From: Lachnoclostridium sp. UBA739
GTDB taxonomy: Bacteria > Bacillota_A > Clostridia > Lachnospirales > Lachnospiraceae
Reading direction: 5' to 3'
Length of the DNA: 10,763 nucleotides
Assembly (NCBI GenBank): GCA_002297865.1
Contig: DBKX01000012.1
Location: 2,781 to 13,543 of the forward strand
In this document: piece by piece, positions 1-6,220 of the stretch
Position numbering within the stretch: position 1 is the stretch's first letter
Layout of the letters: each line of letters starts with the position of its first letter
Translations under genes and position numbers: made by a program
Notes under the pieces: generated by a model
What the model was told of the DNA's origin: nothing
Database searches by the model: none
Seen by the model: only the letters and a program-made list of their open reading frames with translations

Positions 1-573
1 AGACATGATTTTCAATGTATCTTCTTTTGAATACTCTTCTCCAATTTTAAAATAATCACGAAGATAATCGTATACTTCCCTCGCATCCGCTTTCTCAATT
101 TCATCTGTTAAATCGTGTATATTTTTTCTTGAGTAAGCATTTACTTTAAATTTCTTTAAAGAATTTCCTTCCACAGTAAACTGTATATGCCCCTTTTTAT
201 CAAACTCCATTGGAAAATCATATGCAATGGTACCTTTTTGTTCTTCGACATAATGAATCAGTCTATAAATCATTTCATTCTTTTCTTCACTGGTTTTTAA
301 CTCATTGTTATCTTCAATCTGTAATGAATAGGACAACTCATTATATGCTAACAAAACTCCATTCCTATCGTATATATTTCCTCTTGTTGCTTTTAATTCA
401 ATTGTTTTTTTATTATCCGCTTCAGCAGTTGCCTCATATTTTTCTCCATCCACTACCTGGATGATAAAGATTTTATTCACAAGGACGAGAAAGAGAAATC
501 CAAATAAAACTGCGATTGGAAAAAGCCTTGATTTTGCAACCCGCTTTAACTCATCTAAAATGATTTCTAGCAT
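1..573 (-). CDS. mrdA: Penicillin-binding protein 2 (class B, transpeptidase), N-terminal part
   Basis: This is the N-terminal 191 codons of a class B penicillin-binding protein, open to the left window edge. The family crosslinks peptidoglycan peptides on the outer face of the membrane and works with RodA and MreBCD in cell elongation. Visible are a short cytoplasmic start, one membrane anchor at about residues 17-40, and the class B PBP signature TRGNIYDRNGVLLA at about 63-76, which opens the non-catalytic (dimerisation/pedestal) domain. The transpeptidase domain with its SxxK serine lies beyond the window. The ATG at 573-571 follows a strong AGGAGG six bases upstream. The start lies one base past the mreD stop, which indicates translational coupling. 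Position after mreBCD supports PBP2 rather than a division or sporulation PBP. A SpoVD/PBP3-type identity is less likely but not excluded by the fragment alone. Confidence 0.9.
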   Translation of the reverse strand, partial: MLEIILDELKRVAKSRLFPIAVLFGFLFLVLVNKIFIIQVVDGEKYEATAEADNKKTIELKATRGNIYDRNGVLLAYNELSYSLQIEDNNELKTSEEKNEMIYRLIHYVEEQKGTIAYDFPMEFDKKGHIQFTVEGNSLKKFKVNAYSRKNIHDLTDEIEKADAREVYDYLRDYFKIGEEYSKEDTLKIMS

Positions 574-574
574 A

Positions 575-1081
575 TTACTCCTCCTTACTTTCTAACTTAA
601 CCATATATCCATTCAAAAGATGAATCAGTTTGTATAAAATAATCGCTACGACAACAGTATAAATTGCTTCTGGTATCATAATTCTTCTAAGGTAATAAAA
701 GACATGTAAGCGTGCTCGTAATAAATATGATAAGATATAAAATAAAGTTCCATACACTAAATCACCCACACCAATTAAAATCAGCGGTAATGTGTAATCG
801 TCTTTTTCATAAAAATAATTCGAATAACCACTTAAGAATCCTACTGTTAAATAGAGCAGGGCATAATATCCAATAAAATTTCCGTACATAAGATCCATAC
901 AAAGTCCACACAATATACCTACTATCATGGATTCATTAATTCCTCTTATATATCCAATGGAAACTACTAATATTATCAATATATTTGGTATGATACCTGC
1001 TAACTCCAGCCACTGAAATAACGTGGTCTGGAGTAAGAAGCAGAATAACACCAAAAGGATGTATAAAAAAAATCGTTTCAT
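575..1081 (-). CDS. mreD: Rod shape-determining membrane protein MreD
   Basis: A 168-residue, very hydrophobic protein, the usual length for MreD. About five to six membrane segments can be seen (roughly residues 4-22, 30-47, 54-70, 72-88, 98-120 and 136-156), with a basic patch (LLRARLHVFYYLRR) at about 120-133 between the last two. MreD is an integral membrane partner of MreC and of the PBP2/RodA elongation machinery and has no known enzyme activity. MreD is poorly conserved in sequence, so the call rests on length, topology and its position directly after mreC and before PBP2. The start at 1081 is preceded by a purine-rich AGAGGGTAGG stretch. The gap to mreC is 23 bp and to the PBP gene 1 bp. 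Confidence 0.9.
   Translation of the reverse strand: MKRFFLYILLVLFCFLLQTTLFQWLELAGIIPNILIILVVSIGYIRGINESMIVGILCGLCMDLMYGNFIGYYALLYLTVGFLSGYSNYFYEKDDYTLPLILIGVGDLVYGTLFYILSYLLRARLHVFYYLRRIMIPEAIYTVVVAIILYKLIHLLNGYMVKLESKEE
580..585 (-). promoter_or_regulatory. Strong ribosome binding site of the PBP2 gene
   Basis: The minus strand reads AGGAGG, then six bases, then the ATG at 573-571. The site lies inside the last codons of mreD, so ribosomes finishing mreD end almost on top of it. This decides the PBP2 start and suggests coupled translation of mreD and the PBP. Confidence 0.8.
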
Positions 1082-1104
1082 AACCTACCCTCTCGCTACT
1101 TGAG

Positions 1105-1953
1105 TTAATACTCTTTTTCCTTTAAGGCTGTAATGACTAAAACGGTATCTAATTTGTCAAAATCAACAGCTGTAGTCAATTTACCAGTAGTTCTTAAGTT
1201 TGATGAATCCGTACTTACAGATGATACTGTTCCAATCAAGATTCCTGGTAAAAATTTAGGACTGATACGGGATGTTACGACTTCATATCCTTTTTTTATT
1301 TTTGCATCCCTTCCGATATTATCAATTTCAATACAACCACTGTCTAACATTTCTAGATTACCATTAATAATACAGTTATCGTTTGTTTTTAACACCATTC
1401 CACTGACACTGCTTTTGTCATCTATAATCGAACGGACAGATGCCCAGTTATGTCCAACTTCTGTAATAATACCAACCAGACCGTCACCTGCCATTACATT
1501 CATACCGACTTTAATTCCATTATTGGTTCCCTTATCAATTTTAAAAACATTATACCAGTTTCCACCATCTTTTGTAATAACTCTTGCTGCCACCTTTGGA
1601 TACTCGGTATACTTCTGATCTAACTTATATAGTTCTCGTAAACTGTCAAGTTCATATTTATCAAGCTGTAGAATCTTATTCTGACTTGATAGAGTATCCA
1701 CTTTACTTTGCAGTTCCTTATTTTCAGCAAGTAATTTTTTCATACTTGTAAAAATTTCGGTTTTTTCACTAATATAGTTACCTACTTGATTTACTCCACT
1801 TTGCATTGGAGTAACCGCATCGCCAAACAAAGTTCTCACAGGCGAAAGATTCTTATCATTCGAAAAAGTAAAAATCATAACTGCAGTACATAAAGCAGCA
1901 CATGCAATAAAAATATATTTTGGTTTTATATCAAAATTAAATCTTCGTCTCAT
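1105..1953 (-). CDS. mreC: Rod shape-determining protein MreC
   Basis: MreC links the cytoplasmic MreB filaments to periplasm-side cell-wall enzymes and activates PBP2. The protein (282 residues from the chosen start) shows a basic N-terminus, one membrane anchor at about 13-30, a coiled coil at about 70-112 (LLAENKELQSKVDTL and following heptads), and the beta-barrel domain from about 120. That domain carries the typical KGTNNGIKVGMNVMAGDGLVG run (in part 141-161), VGHNWASVRSIID (166-178) and SPKFLPGILIGTV (231-243). An upstream in-frame ATG at 1965 would add four residues (MGVT), but it has no clear ribosome binding site. The ATG at 1953 has GGGAG five bases upstream, so I prefer it. The gene follows mreB by 34 bp and almost certainly shares its transcript. 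Confidence 0.95.
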   Translation of the reverse strand: MRRRFNFDIKPKYIFIACAALCTAVMIFTFSNDKNLSPVRTLFGDAVTPMQSGVNQVGNYISEKTEIFTSMKKLLAENKELQSKVDTLSSQNKILQLDKYELDSLRELYKLDQKYTEYPKVAARVITKDGGNWYNVFKIDKGTNNGIKVGMNVMAGDGLVGIITEVGHNWASVRSIIDDKSSVSGMVLKTNDNCIINGNLEMLDSGCIEIDNIGRDAKIKKGYEVVTSRISPKFLPGILIGTVSSVSTDSSNLRTTGKLTTAVDFDKLDTVLVITALKEKEY

Positions 1954-1958
1954 CGTAA

Positions 1959-1963
1959 CTCCC
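1959..1963 (-). promoter_or_regulatory. Ribosome binding site deciding the mreC start
   Basis: GGGAG on the minus strand, five bases before the ATG at 1953-1951. It overlaps the alternative upstream ATG (1965-1963), which lacks such a site. This favours the shorter MreC. Confidence 0.55.
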
Positions 1964-1987
1964 ATCTGCCACTTGCAAGGCTACGGA

Positions 1988-2986
1988 TTAATGATGCAGC
2001 TGTGCTAACAGACTGCTATCTTCCATTACTGCACCAAGACCTTTTGCTACAGAATTATCACAGTCATCACTGACATTTACCATTAAATCTGTTTCCTCTG
2101 AAATAAGCTTATCAAGTTCTCTAATCTTTGCAGAACCACCTGTCAGATAAATACCTGAATCAATAATATCAGATGTAATTTCTGGTGGGGTGTGCTCAAG
2201 AATCATTTTAATTGCTTCTACAATTGTATATAAGTGTTCCTTAACTGCACTGCACACAAGAGAAGAACTGATCTCCATCTGTTTTGGCAGACCTGTCACA
2301 ACATCCCTGCCAAACACTCTCATTGTTGTTTCTTCTCCCTCTAGTGCACTTCCTAATTCTATTTTTATCATTTCTGCTGTTTTACTACCGATATAAAGGT
2401 TATAATTCTTCTTCACTAGAAGCTGAATGGATTCGTCAATCTTGTTTCCACCAACAGGAATCAGCTTGCTAAGGACAATACCGCCTAAGGAAATAATTCC
2501 AATTTCTGTTGTATCAGCACCGATATCTACTGTCATAACTCCTCTTGGGCTTACAACGTCTAATCCAATACCAAGTGCAGCAACAATCGGTTTATCTAAC
2601 AAAATAACATCCCTTGTTTTTGTAACTGTATTTCTAACTAATTCATCAAATGCACGTCTTTCAACTTCTGTAATGTTGGTCGGCACCGCAACAATGAAGT
2701 CAGCAGTACTTTTCATACCCTTTTTAAAACATTTCGTCTGTACAAAATAATCCAGAAGCATTCTCATATTTTCTATCTCAGCAATTACACCTGCTTTCAT
2801 TGGATAGGAAACGATAATGTTCTCAGGTGATTTTTCATACATATCATATGCGGCATTACCACCAGCATATATTTTTTTCTTCTGTGTGGCGATTACGTTT
2901 TTCTCATCTACAACGATACCTTCGCCTTTTTTAAAGATTTTAATTACACTTGTACCAAAATCTATACCAAATACTTTCTTTGCCAT
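1988..2986 (-). CDS. mreB: MreB-family actin-like protein with an atypical nucleotide site
   Basis: MreB forms membrane-associated antiparallel filaments that orient lateral-wall synthesis. The protein is 332 residues, normal for MreB. The actin-fold motifs appear in order: phosphate-1 GIDFGTS (7-13), the YPMKAGVIAEIE segment (61-72), VPTNITEVERRAF (101-113), connect-1 region LLDKPIVAALGIG (129-141), phosphate-2 DIGADTTE (154-161) followed by ISLGGIVLSKLIPVGG (165-180), and the adenosine motif GIYLTGGSA (278-286). Canonical MreB reads EEPMAAAIG and DIGGGTTE in the second pair. Here the second Glu, which aligns with actin Gln137, is Lys132, and the third Gly is Asp158. The product may therefore be slow or inactive in ATP hydrolysis, or a clade-specific variant; that is inference. 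The start at 2986 has AAGGAG a suitable distance upstream. The location directly before mreCD supports MreB over an Mbl/MreBH paralogue. Confidence 0.93.
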   Translation of the reverse strand: MAKKVFGIDFGTSVIKIFKKGEGIVVDEKNVIATQKKKIYAGGNAAYDMYEKSPENIIVSYPMKAGVIAEIENMRMLLDYFVQTKCFKKGMKSTADFIVAVPTNITEVERRAFDELVRNTVTKTRDVILLDKPIVAALGIGLDVVSPRGVMTVDIGADTTEIGIISLGGIVLSKLIPVGGNKIDESIQLLVKKNYNLYIGSKTAEMIKIELGSALEGEETTMRVFGRDVVTGLPKQMEISSSLVCSAVKEHLYTIVEAIKMILEHTPPEITSDIIDSGIYLTGGSAKIRELDKLISEETDLMVNVSDDCDNSVAKGLGAVMEDSSLLAQLHH

Positions 2987-3035
2987 AATAATCTCCTTCT
3001 AAGACTATGTTCTGTCTTTGAATTCTCTATTCTTA

Positions 3036-3070
3036 GTTTTATATTAAAATTTTCATGTTTTATATTAAAA
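3036..3070. repeat. Tandem 14-bp AT-rich near-palindromes upstream of mreB
   Basis: GTTTTATATTAAAA occurs twice without a mismatch on the plus strand, at 3036-3049 and 3057-3070, with start points exactly 21 bp apart. Each copy is itself a near-palindrome (TTTTA-TAT-TAAAA on the plus strand with one flanking G). The second copy overlaps the radC stop codon. The pair lies 50 to 84 bp upstream of the mreB start codon. Two helical turns between the copies would suit a repressor or activator binding as two dimers on one DNA face, but an AT-rich promoter region or chance in AT-rich DNA is also possible. Confidence 0.5.
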
Positions 3071-3763
3071 CAAATCTAACTCTCTCATGCTTATATATCG
3101 ATTATCACCAATAATAATATGATCTATAAGTTCAATTCCTACGATTTCACCTGCCTGCCTAATCTTTCTTGTTGCAACGATGTCCTCTTTACTTGGGGTT
3201 GGGTCCCCACTTGGATGATTATGCAGCAATATAATCTGAACCGCATGATACTCAAAAGCAGTCACAAAAACCTCTCGTGGTTCTAGTATAGAATAATTAA
3301 TGGTACCGCTGGAAATCACAGCATCTCTAAGTAGTTTCCCTTTTGTATCTAACATAATAAGGAGCAGTTCTTCCCTTGACTTTAAACGGAATTCCTGCAT
3401 ATAGTAATCAGCAACCGAACGTGGCTGATTAAACCTTACCATCTGCTTCTGTTCCTGTTTTGCAAATCGTATTGCAAGTTCTACGATACATTTTAACTGA
3501 ACTGCTTTGACAAGGCCAATTCCTGGTATCTTTAACAAATCTTCAACGGATAACTTGCTAAGCTCTACAAGCCCTGCACCGTCACCAGCCTGTAATAGTA
3601 CTGAATTCATTAATTCTACTGCATGCCTGTCCCTGGTACCAACGCGGATTATCACTGCAAGAAGTTCTGCATCCGTCATGCAATCTGGCCCGCACTCTAA
3701 AAACTTTTCACAAGGACGTTCTGTTAACGGTAAATCTTTTATCTTTCGATGTTCTTTTTGCAT
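3065..3763 (-). CDS. radC: RadC family JAMM/MPN-domain protein
   Basis: A 232-residue protein from the chosen start, the usual RadC length. The N-terminus has HRKIKDLPLTERPCEKF (4-20) and DAELLAVIIRVGT (31-43), typical of the family. A helix-hairpin-helix (IPGIGLVKAVQLK) follows at about 79-91. The C-terminal JAMM-type motif HNHPSGDPTPSKED (181-194) has His181, His183, Ser191 and Asp194 in HxH-x7-SxxD spacing, the pattern expected for a zinc site. The family was named after an E. coli radiation phenotype later assigned to another gene, and its role remains uncertain; a DNA-related metalloprotein function is inference. An ATG at 3787 would add eight residues (MLIEVRRH). I prefer 3763 because AAGGAGG stands directly before it, although the spacing of three bases is short, and because family members normally begin near the KDLPLxERP segment. 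Confidence 0.9.
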   Translation of the reverse strand: MQKEHRKIKDLPLTERPCEKFLECGPDCMTDAELLAVIIRVGTRDRHAVELMNSVLLQAGDGAGLVELSKLSVEDLLKIPGIGLVKAVQLKCIVELAIRFAKQEQKQMVRFNQPRSVADYYMQEFRLKSREELLLIMLDTKGKLLRDAVISSGTINYSILEPREVFVTAFEYHAVQIILLHNHPSGDPTPSKEDIVATRKIRQAGEIVGIELIDHIIIGDNRYISMRELDLF

Positions 3764-3766
3764 ATG

Positions 3767-3773
3767 CCTCCTT
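3767..3773 (-). promoter_or_regulatory. Ribosome binding site deciding the radC start
   Basis: AAGGAGG on the minus strand ends three bases before the ATG at 3763-3761. The match to the anti-SD sequence is excellent, the spacing somewhat short. The upstream in-frame ATG at 3787-3785 has only a weak GGTG before it. Confidence 0.55.
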
Positions 3774-3802
3774 ACTTCTATCAGCATACACCATCAAAAC
3801 CC

Positions 3803-3838
3803 TTAGAACATTTTAACACAACTGTTATGGTTTGTATA
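3803..3838 (-). promoter_or_regulatory. Candidate sigma-A-type promoter for radC (and possibly the mre genes)
   Basis: On the minus strand, TATACA (3838-3833, four of six matches to TTGACA) is followed by a 17-base spacer and TAAAAT (3815-3810, five of six matches to TATAAT). Transcription would begin near 3803, giving a leader of about 40 bases to the preferred radC start. The gap is the largest non-coding stretch in the window. The -35 match is mediocre, so this is only a candidate. Confidence 0.35.
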
Positions 3839-3897
3839 CCAGCTTACTTAGAAATTTTAGGGGACAAGTGTGACCATTTTGTGTTTGTTACTTCATA

Positions 3898-5190
3898 TTA
3901 TAAAGTAACAAGATTCTTTTCTACTAATTTCTGCAAGGACATTAAAATACCTAACTTCGCATGATACCAAGTAAGACCACCCTGGAAGTAAACAGCATAT
4001 GGTGCTTCAATCGGAGCATCCGCACTTAACTCAATGGATGATCCCTGTACAAACGCACCTGCTGCCATAATAACTTCTGAATGATAACCTGGCATCGCCC
4101 AAGGTTCTGGCACTACAAAACTATCAACTGGCGCTGCTGCCTGAATGCCATGGCAAAATGCAATAATTGCTTCTGGACTTCCAAGTGTTACTGCCTGAAT
4201 AATGTCATAACGTTCTTCTGTTCCATTTGGAATTACAGAAAAGCCCAACTTTTCATAGATATTTGCCGCAAAAACAGCTCCCTTTAATGCACCTGCTGTT
4301 ACAGTAGGTGCTAAAAAAAGTCCTTGGAACAATGACTGGTTAAGGCCTAATGTAGCTCCTACTTCCTTTCCAAGACCTGGTGCAGTTAAACGAAATGCAC
4401 ATTGTTCAATATATTCTTCTTTTCCTACAATATATCCACCAATTGGCGCTAATCCGCCACCTGGGTTTTTGATTAAAGAACCAACGCACATATCTGCACC
4501 AACTTCTGTTGGTTCTATCTTCTCTACGAACTCACCATAACAATTGTCTACCATACAGATAACGTCTGGTTTGATTTCTTTAATAAAGGCAATTAGTTCG
4601 CCAATTCTTTCTACCGATAAAGTAGGTCTTGTCTGATATCCTTTCGAACGTTGAATGGTAACTAATTTTGTTTTCTCATTGATTGCCTTTTTGATTTCTT
4701 CAAAATCAAAACCACCGTCTGGAAGTAAATCTACCTGACGATAAGAAATATCATATTCTGCAAGAGAACCTTTTGGAGCATTTCCATTCTCGTCTGGTTT
4801 AATTCCAATGACGCCTTCTAATGTATCGTATGGTTTTCCGACTGGAGATAATAGCTCGTCACCTGGGCGAAGATTTGCTGCCAAAGCAATTGTCAATGCA
4901 TGAGTACCACAGGTAATCTGAGGACGAACCAAAGCTGCCTCAGCTCGAAAAATGTCAGCATAAACACTTTCTAATACATCTCTTCCTAGGTCATTGTAAC
5001 CATAACCTGTTGTAGATGCAAAATGAATATCACTTAATTTATTTTTTTGCATTGCCTGAATCACCTTTAACTGGTTATATTCTGCAACTGCATCAATTTT
5101 CTCAAAACGTTCTTTTAATGAACCTTCTACTTCTTTCCCAAAGGCATATACTTCTTCTTGTATGCCAGATTGTTTATACATCTCGTTCAT
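3898..5190 (-). CDS. PLP-dependent methionine gamma-lyase / 'aluminum resistance' family protein (YnbB-like)
   Basis: A 430-residue fold-type I pyridoxal-phosphate enzyme of the Met_gamma_lyase (Alum_res) family, normal length. Enzymes related to this family eliminate or exchange the gamma substituent of sulfur amino acids (methionine, cystathionine, homocysteine types). The exact substrate cannot be read from the sequence, and the aluminum-resistance label comes from an old phenotype. Seen are FASTTGYGYNDLGRDVLE (57-74), the cofactor-phosphate region QITCGTHALTIAL (91-103), RSKGYQTRPT (181-190), MVDNCYGEFVE (213-223) with Asp215 as the likely pyridine-nitrogen contact, and GSLIKNPGGG (237-246) with Lys241 as the likely Schiff-base lysine. 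The Asp-to-Lys spacing of 26 resembles that of cystathionine gamma-synthases. GGAGG six bases before the ATG at 5190 supports that start over the internal ATG at 5181. It follows miaA by 58 bp, as ynbB-type genes lie near miaA (usually with hfq between) in other Firmicutes. Confidence 0.88.
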   Translation of the reverse strand: MNEMYKQSGIQEEVYAFGKEVEGSLKERFEKIDAVAEYNQLKVIQAMQKNKLSDIHFASTTGYGYNDLGRDVLESVYADIFRAEAALVRPQITCGTHALTIALAANLRPGDELLSPVGKPYDTLEGVIGIKPDENGNAPKGSLAEYDISYRQVDLLPDGGFDFEEIKKAINEKTKLVTIQRSKGYQTRPTLSVERIGELIAFIKEIKPDVICMVDNCYGEFVEKIEPTEVGADMCVGSLIKNPGGGLAPIGGYIVGKEEYIEQCAFRLTAPGLGKEVGATLGLNQSLFQGLFLAPTVTAGALKGAVFAANIYEKLGFSVIPNGTEERYDIIQAVTLGSPEAIIAFCHGIQAAAPVDSFVVPEPWAMPGYHSEVIMAAGAFVQGSSIELSADAPIEAPYAVYFQGGLTWYHAKLGILMSLQKLVEKNLVTL

Positions 5191-5206
5191 TTTCTTCCTC
5201 CATCAC

Positions 5207-5218
5207 AAACTTAAGTTT
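5207..5218. repeat. Perfect 12-bp palindrome just upstream of the PLP lyase gene
   Basis: AAACTTAAGTTT is perfectly self-complementary. It ends a few bases upstream (in the minus orientation) of the GGAGG ribosome binding site at 5201-5197. As RNA it would give only a weak four-pair stem, so a protein-binding operator is the more likely role if it has any. Confidence 0.35.
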
Positions 5219-5248
5219 ACCTACCATATGCATTACATTTCACTTAAA

Positions 5249-6199
5249 CTATATAATACCTCGTTTTTTTAATTCACCATCTATTACTTGTAAGACAGAA
5301 TCCGTATCCCGTCCTATCTCACTTTTATCAAGCCAGAGCACTTCCTTTTCCCTTCTAAACCAGGTAAGCTGTCGTTTGGCAAAATGTCTCGTATCCTGCT
5401 TTAAAACAGCAATTGCTCCATCTAATGTATATTCTCCATCTAGATAAGCAAGCAGTTCCTTGTAACCAATTCCCTGCATAGAAACCATATCTTTTTTAAG
5501 GCCTCTTTCTTTCATCTGCTTTACTTCTTCTAACAGACCAGCTTCCATCATCTTATCCACTCGTAGATTTATACGGTCATATAAGATTTTTCTGTCGTCT
5601 GTTAATACGAAATAGGCAAAATTATAAGGAGATTCTTTCTGTCGCTCTATTTCATTGTGATCTGAAATTTTCTTTCCTGTTTTCTCATAGAACTCTAAAG
5701 CTCGGATTACTCTCTTTACATTATTTGCATGAATCTCTTTTGCCGACTTTTCATCTACCTTAGCAAGCATTGTATGAAGATATTCTGCACCTTTATCAGC
5801 CGCAAGCTTTTCAAGTGTTTGACGGTATGTGGTATCGGCATCATTTTCATCGAAATCAATATCGTATACCAAAGCTTGAATGTAAAACCCAGTACCACCA
5901 ACGATGATTGGTATCTTTCCTTTTTTGTAAATTTCTTCCATGTATTTTTTTGCATAAGACTGGAATTTCACTACGTTAAAATCATCCTCTGGTTCAAATT
6001 CATCCACCAGATAATGCTTCACTCCCTGCATTTCCTCTTCGGTAATTTTAGCAGTTCCAATATCCATGTATTTATAGACCTGCATGGAATCTGCCGAAAT
6101 GATTTCACCACCGATTTTTTTAGCTAACTGAATAGACAAATCGGTTTTTCCAACCGCAGTCGGTCCAGTTAGGATTACTAATGGTCTTTTTTCTAGCAT
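5249..6199 (-). CDS. miaA: tRNA dimethylallyltransferase MiaA
   Basis: MiaA transfers the dimethylallyl group from DMAPP to N6 of adenosine 37 in tRNAs that read UNN codons, the first step to i6A/ms2i6A. The 316-residue product has full family length. Visible are the P-loop GPTAVGKT (12-19), the DSMQVY segment (37-42) with the catalytic-region aspartate, VGGTGFYIQAL (100-110), the NNVKRVIRALE tRNA-contact region (159-169), QGIGYKELLAYL (242-253) and TRHFAKRQLTWFR (270-282). The start is 21 bp after the mutL stop. No convincing ribosome binding site precedes it (only AAGAG about 13 bases upstream), so translation probably depends on coupling to mutL. The mutS-mutL-miaA order is common in Firmicutes. 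Confidence 0.96.
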   Translation of the reverse strand: MLEKRPLVILTGPTAVGKTDLSIQLAKKIGGEIISADSMQVYKYMDIGTAKITEEEMQGVKHYLVDEFEPEDDFNVVKFQSYAKKYMEEIYKKGKIPIIVGGTGFYIQALVYDIDFDENDADTTYRQTLEKLAADKGAEYLHTMLAKVDEKSAKEIHANNVKRVIRALEFYEKTGKKISDHNEIERQKESPYNFAYFVLTDDRKILYDRINLRVDKMMEAGLLEEVKQMKERGLKKDMVSMQGIGYKELLAYLDGEYTLDGAIAVLKQDTRHFAKRQLTWFRREKEVLWLDKSEIGRDTDSVLQVIDGELKKRGII

Positions 6200-6220
6200 T
6201 CTATCGCAACATCTCTTTTC

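Noticed and set aside
181..183. RSKGY lysine (K183) of the lyase as the Schiff-base lysine (residue numbering)
   Set aside because: The lysine in GSLIKNPGGG (K241) fits better, lying 26 residues after the cofactor-contact Asp215 as in related fold-type I gamma-lyases.
210..464. 84-codon plus-strand open frame
   Set aside because: Antisense to the N-terminal PBP2 frame, which carries the recognisable RGNIYDRNG motif and a strong ribosome binding site.
1133..1618. 161-codon open frame on the plus strand
   Set aside because: It lies wholly antisense to the well-supported mreC frame, has a Ser/Pro/Ile-rich composition typical of a shadow, and has no recognised motif.
3826..3842. Possible terminator hairpin (TGGT...ACCA) between the lyase gene and radC
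   Set aside because: The stem is only four pairs with a mismatch inside and no following T-run on the minus strand; not a credible intrinsic terminator.
5016..5447. 143-codon plus-strand open frame
   Set aside because: It spans the ends of miaA and the PLP lyase gene in antisense, with no family resemblance; an AT-rich shadow of two real genes.
5729..6127. 132-codon plus-strand open frame with hydrophobic composition
   Set aside because: Antisense to miaA coding sequence; the Phe/Ile richness comes from reverse-reading Lys/Glu/Asn codons.
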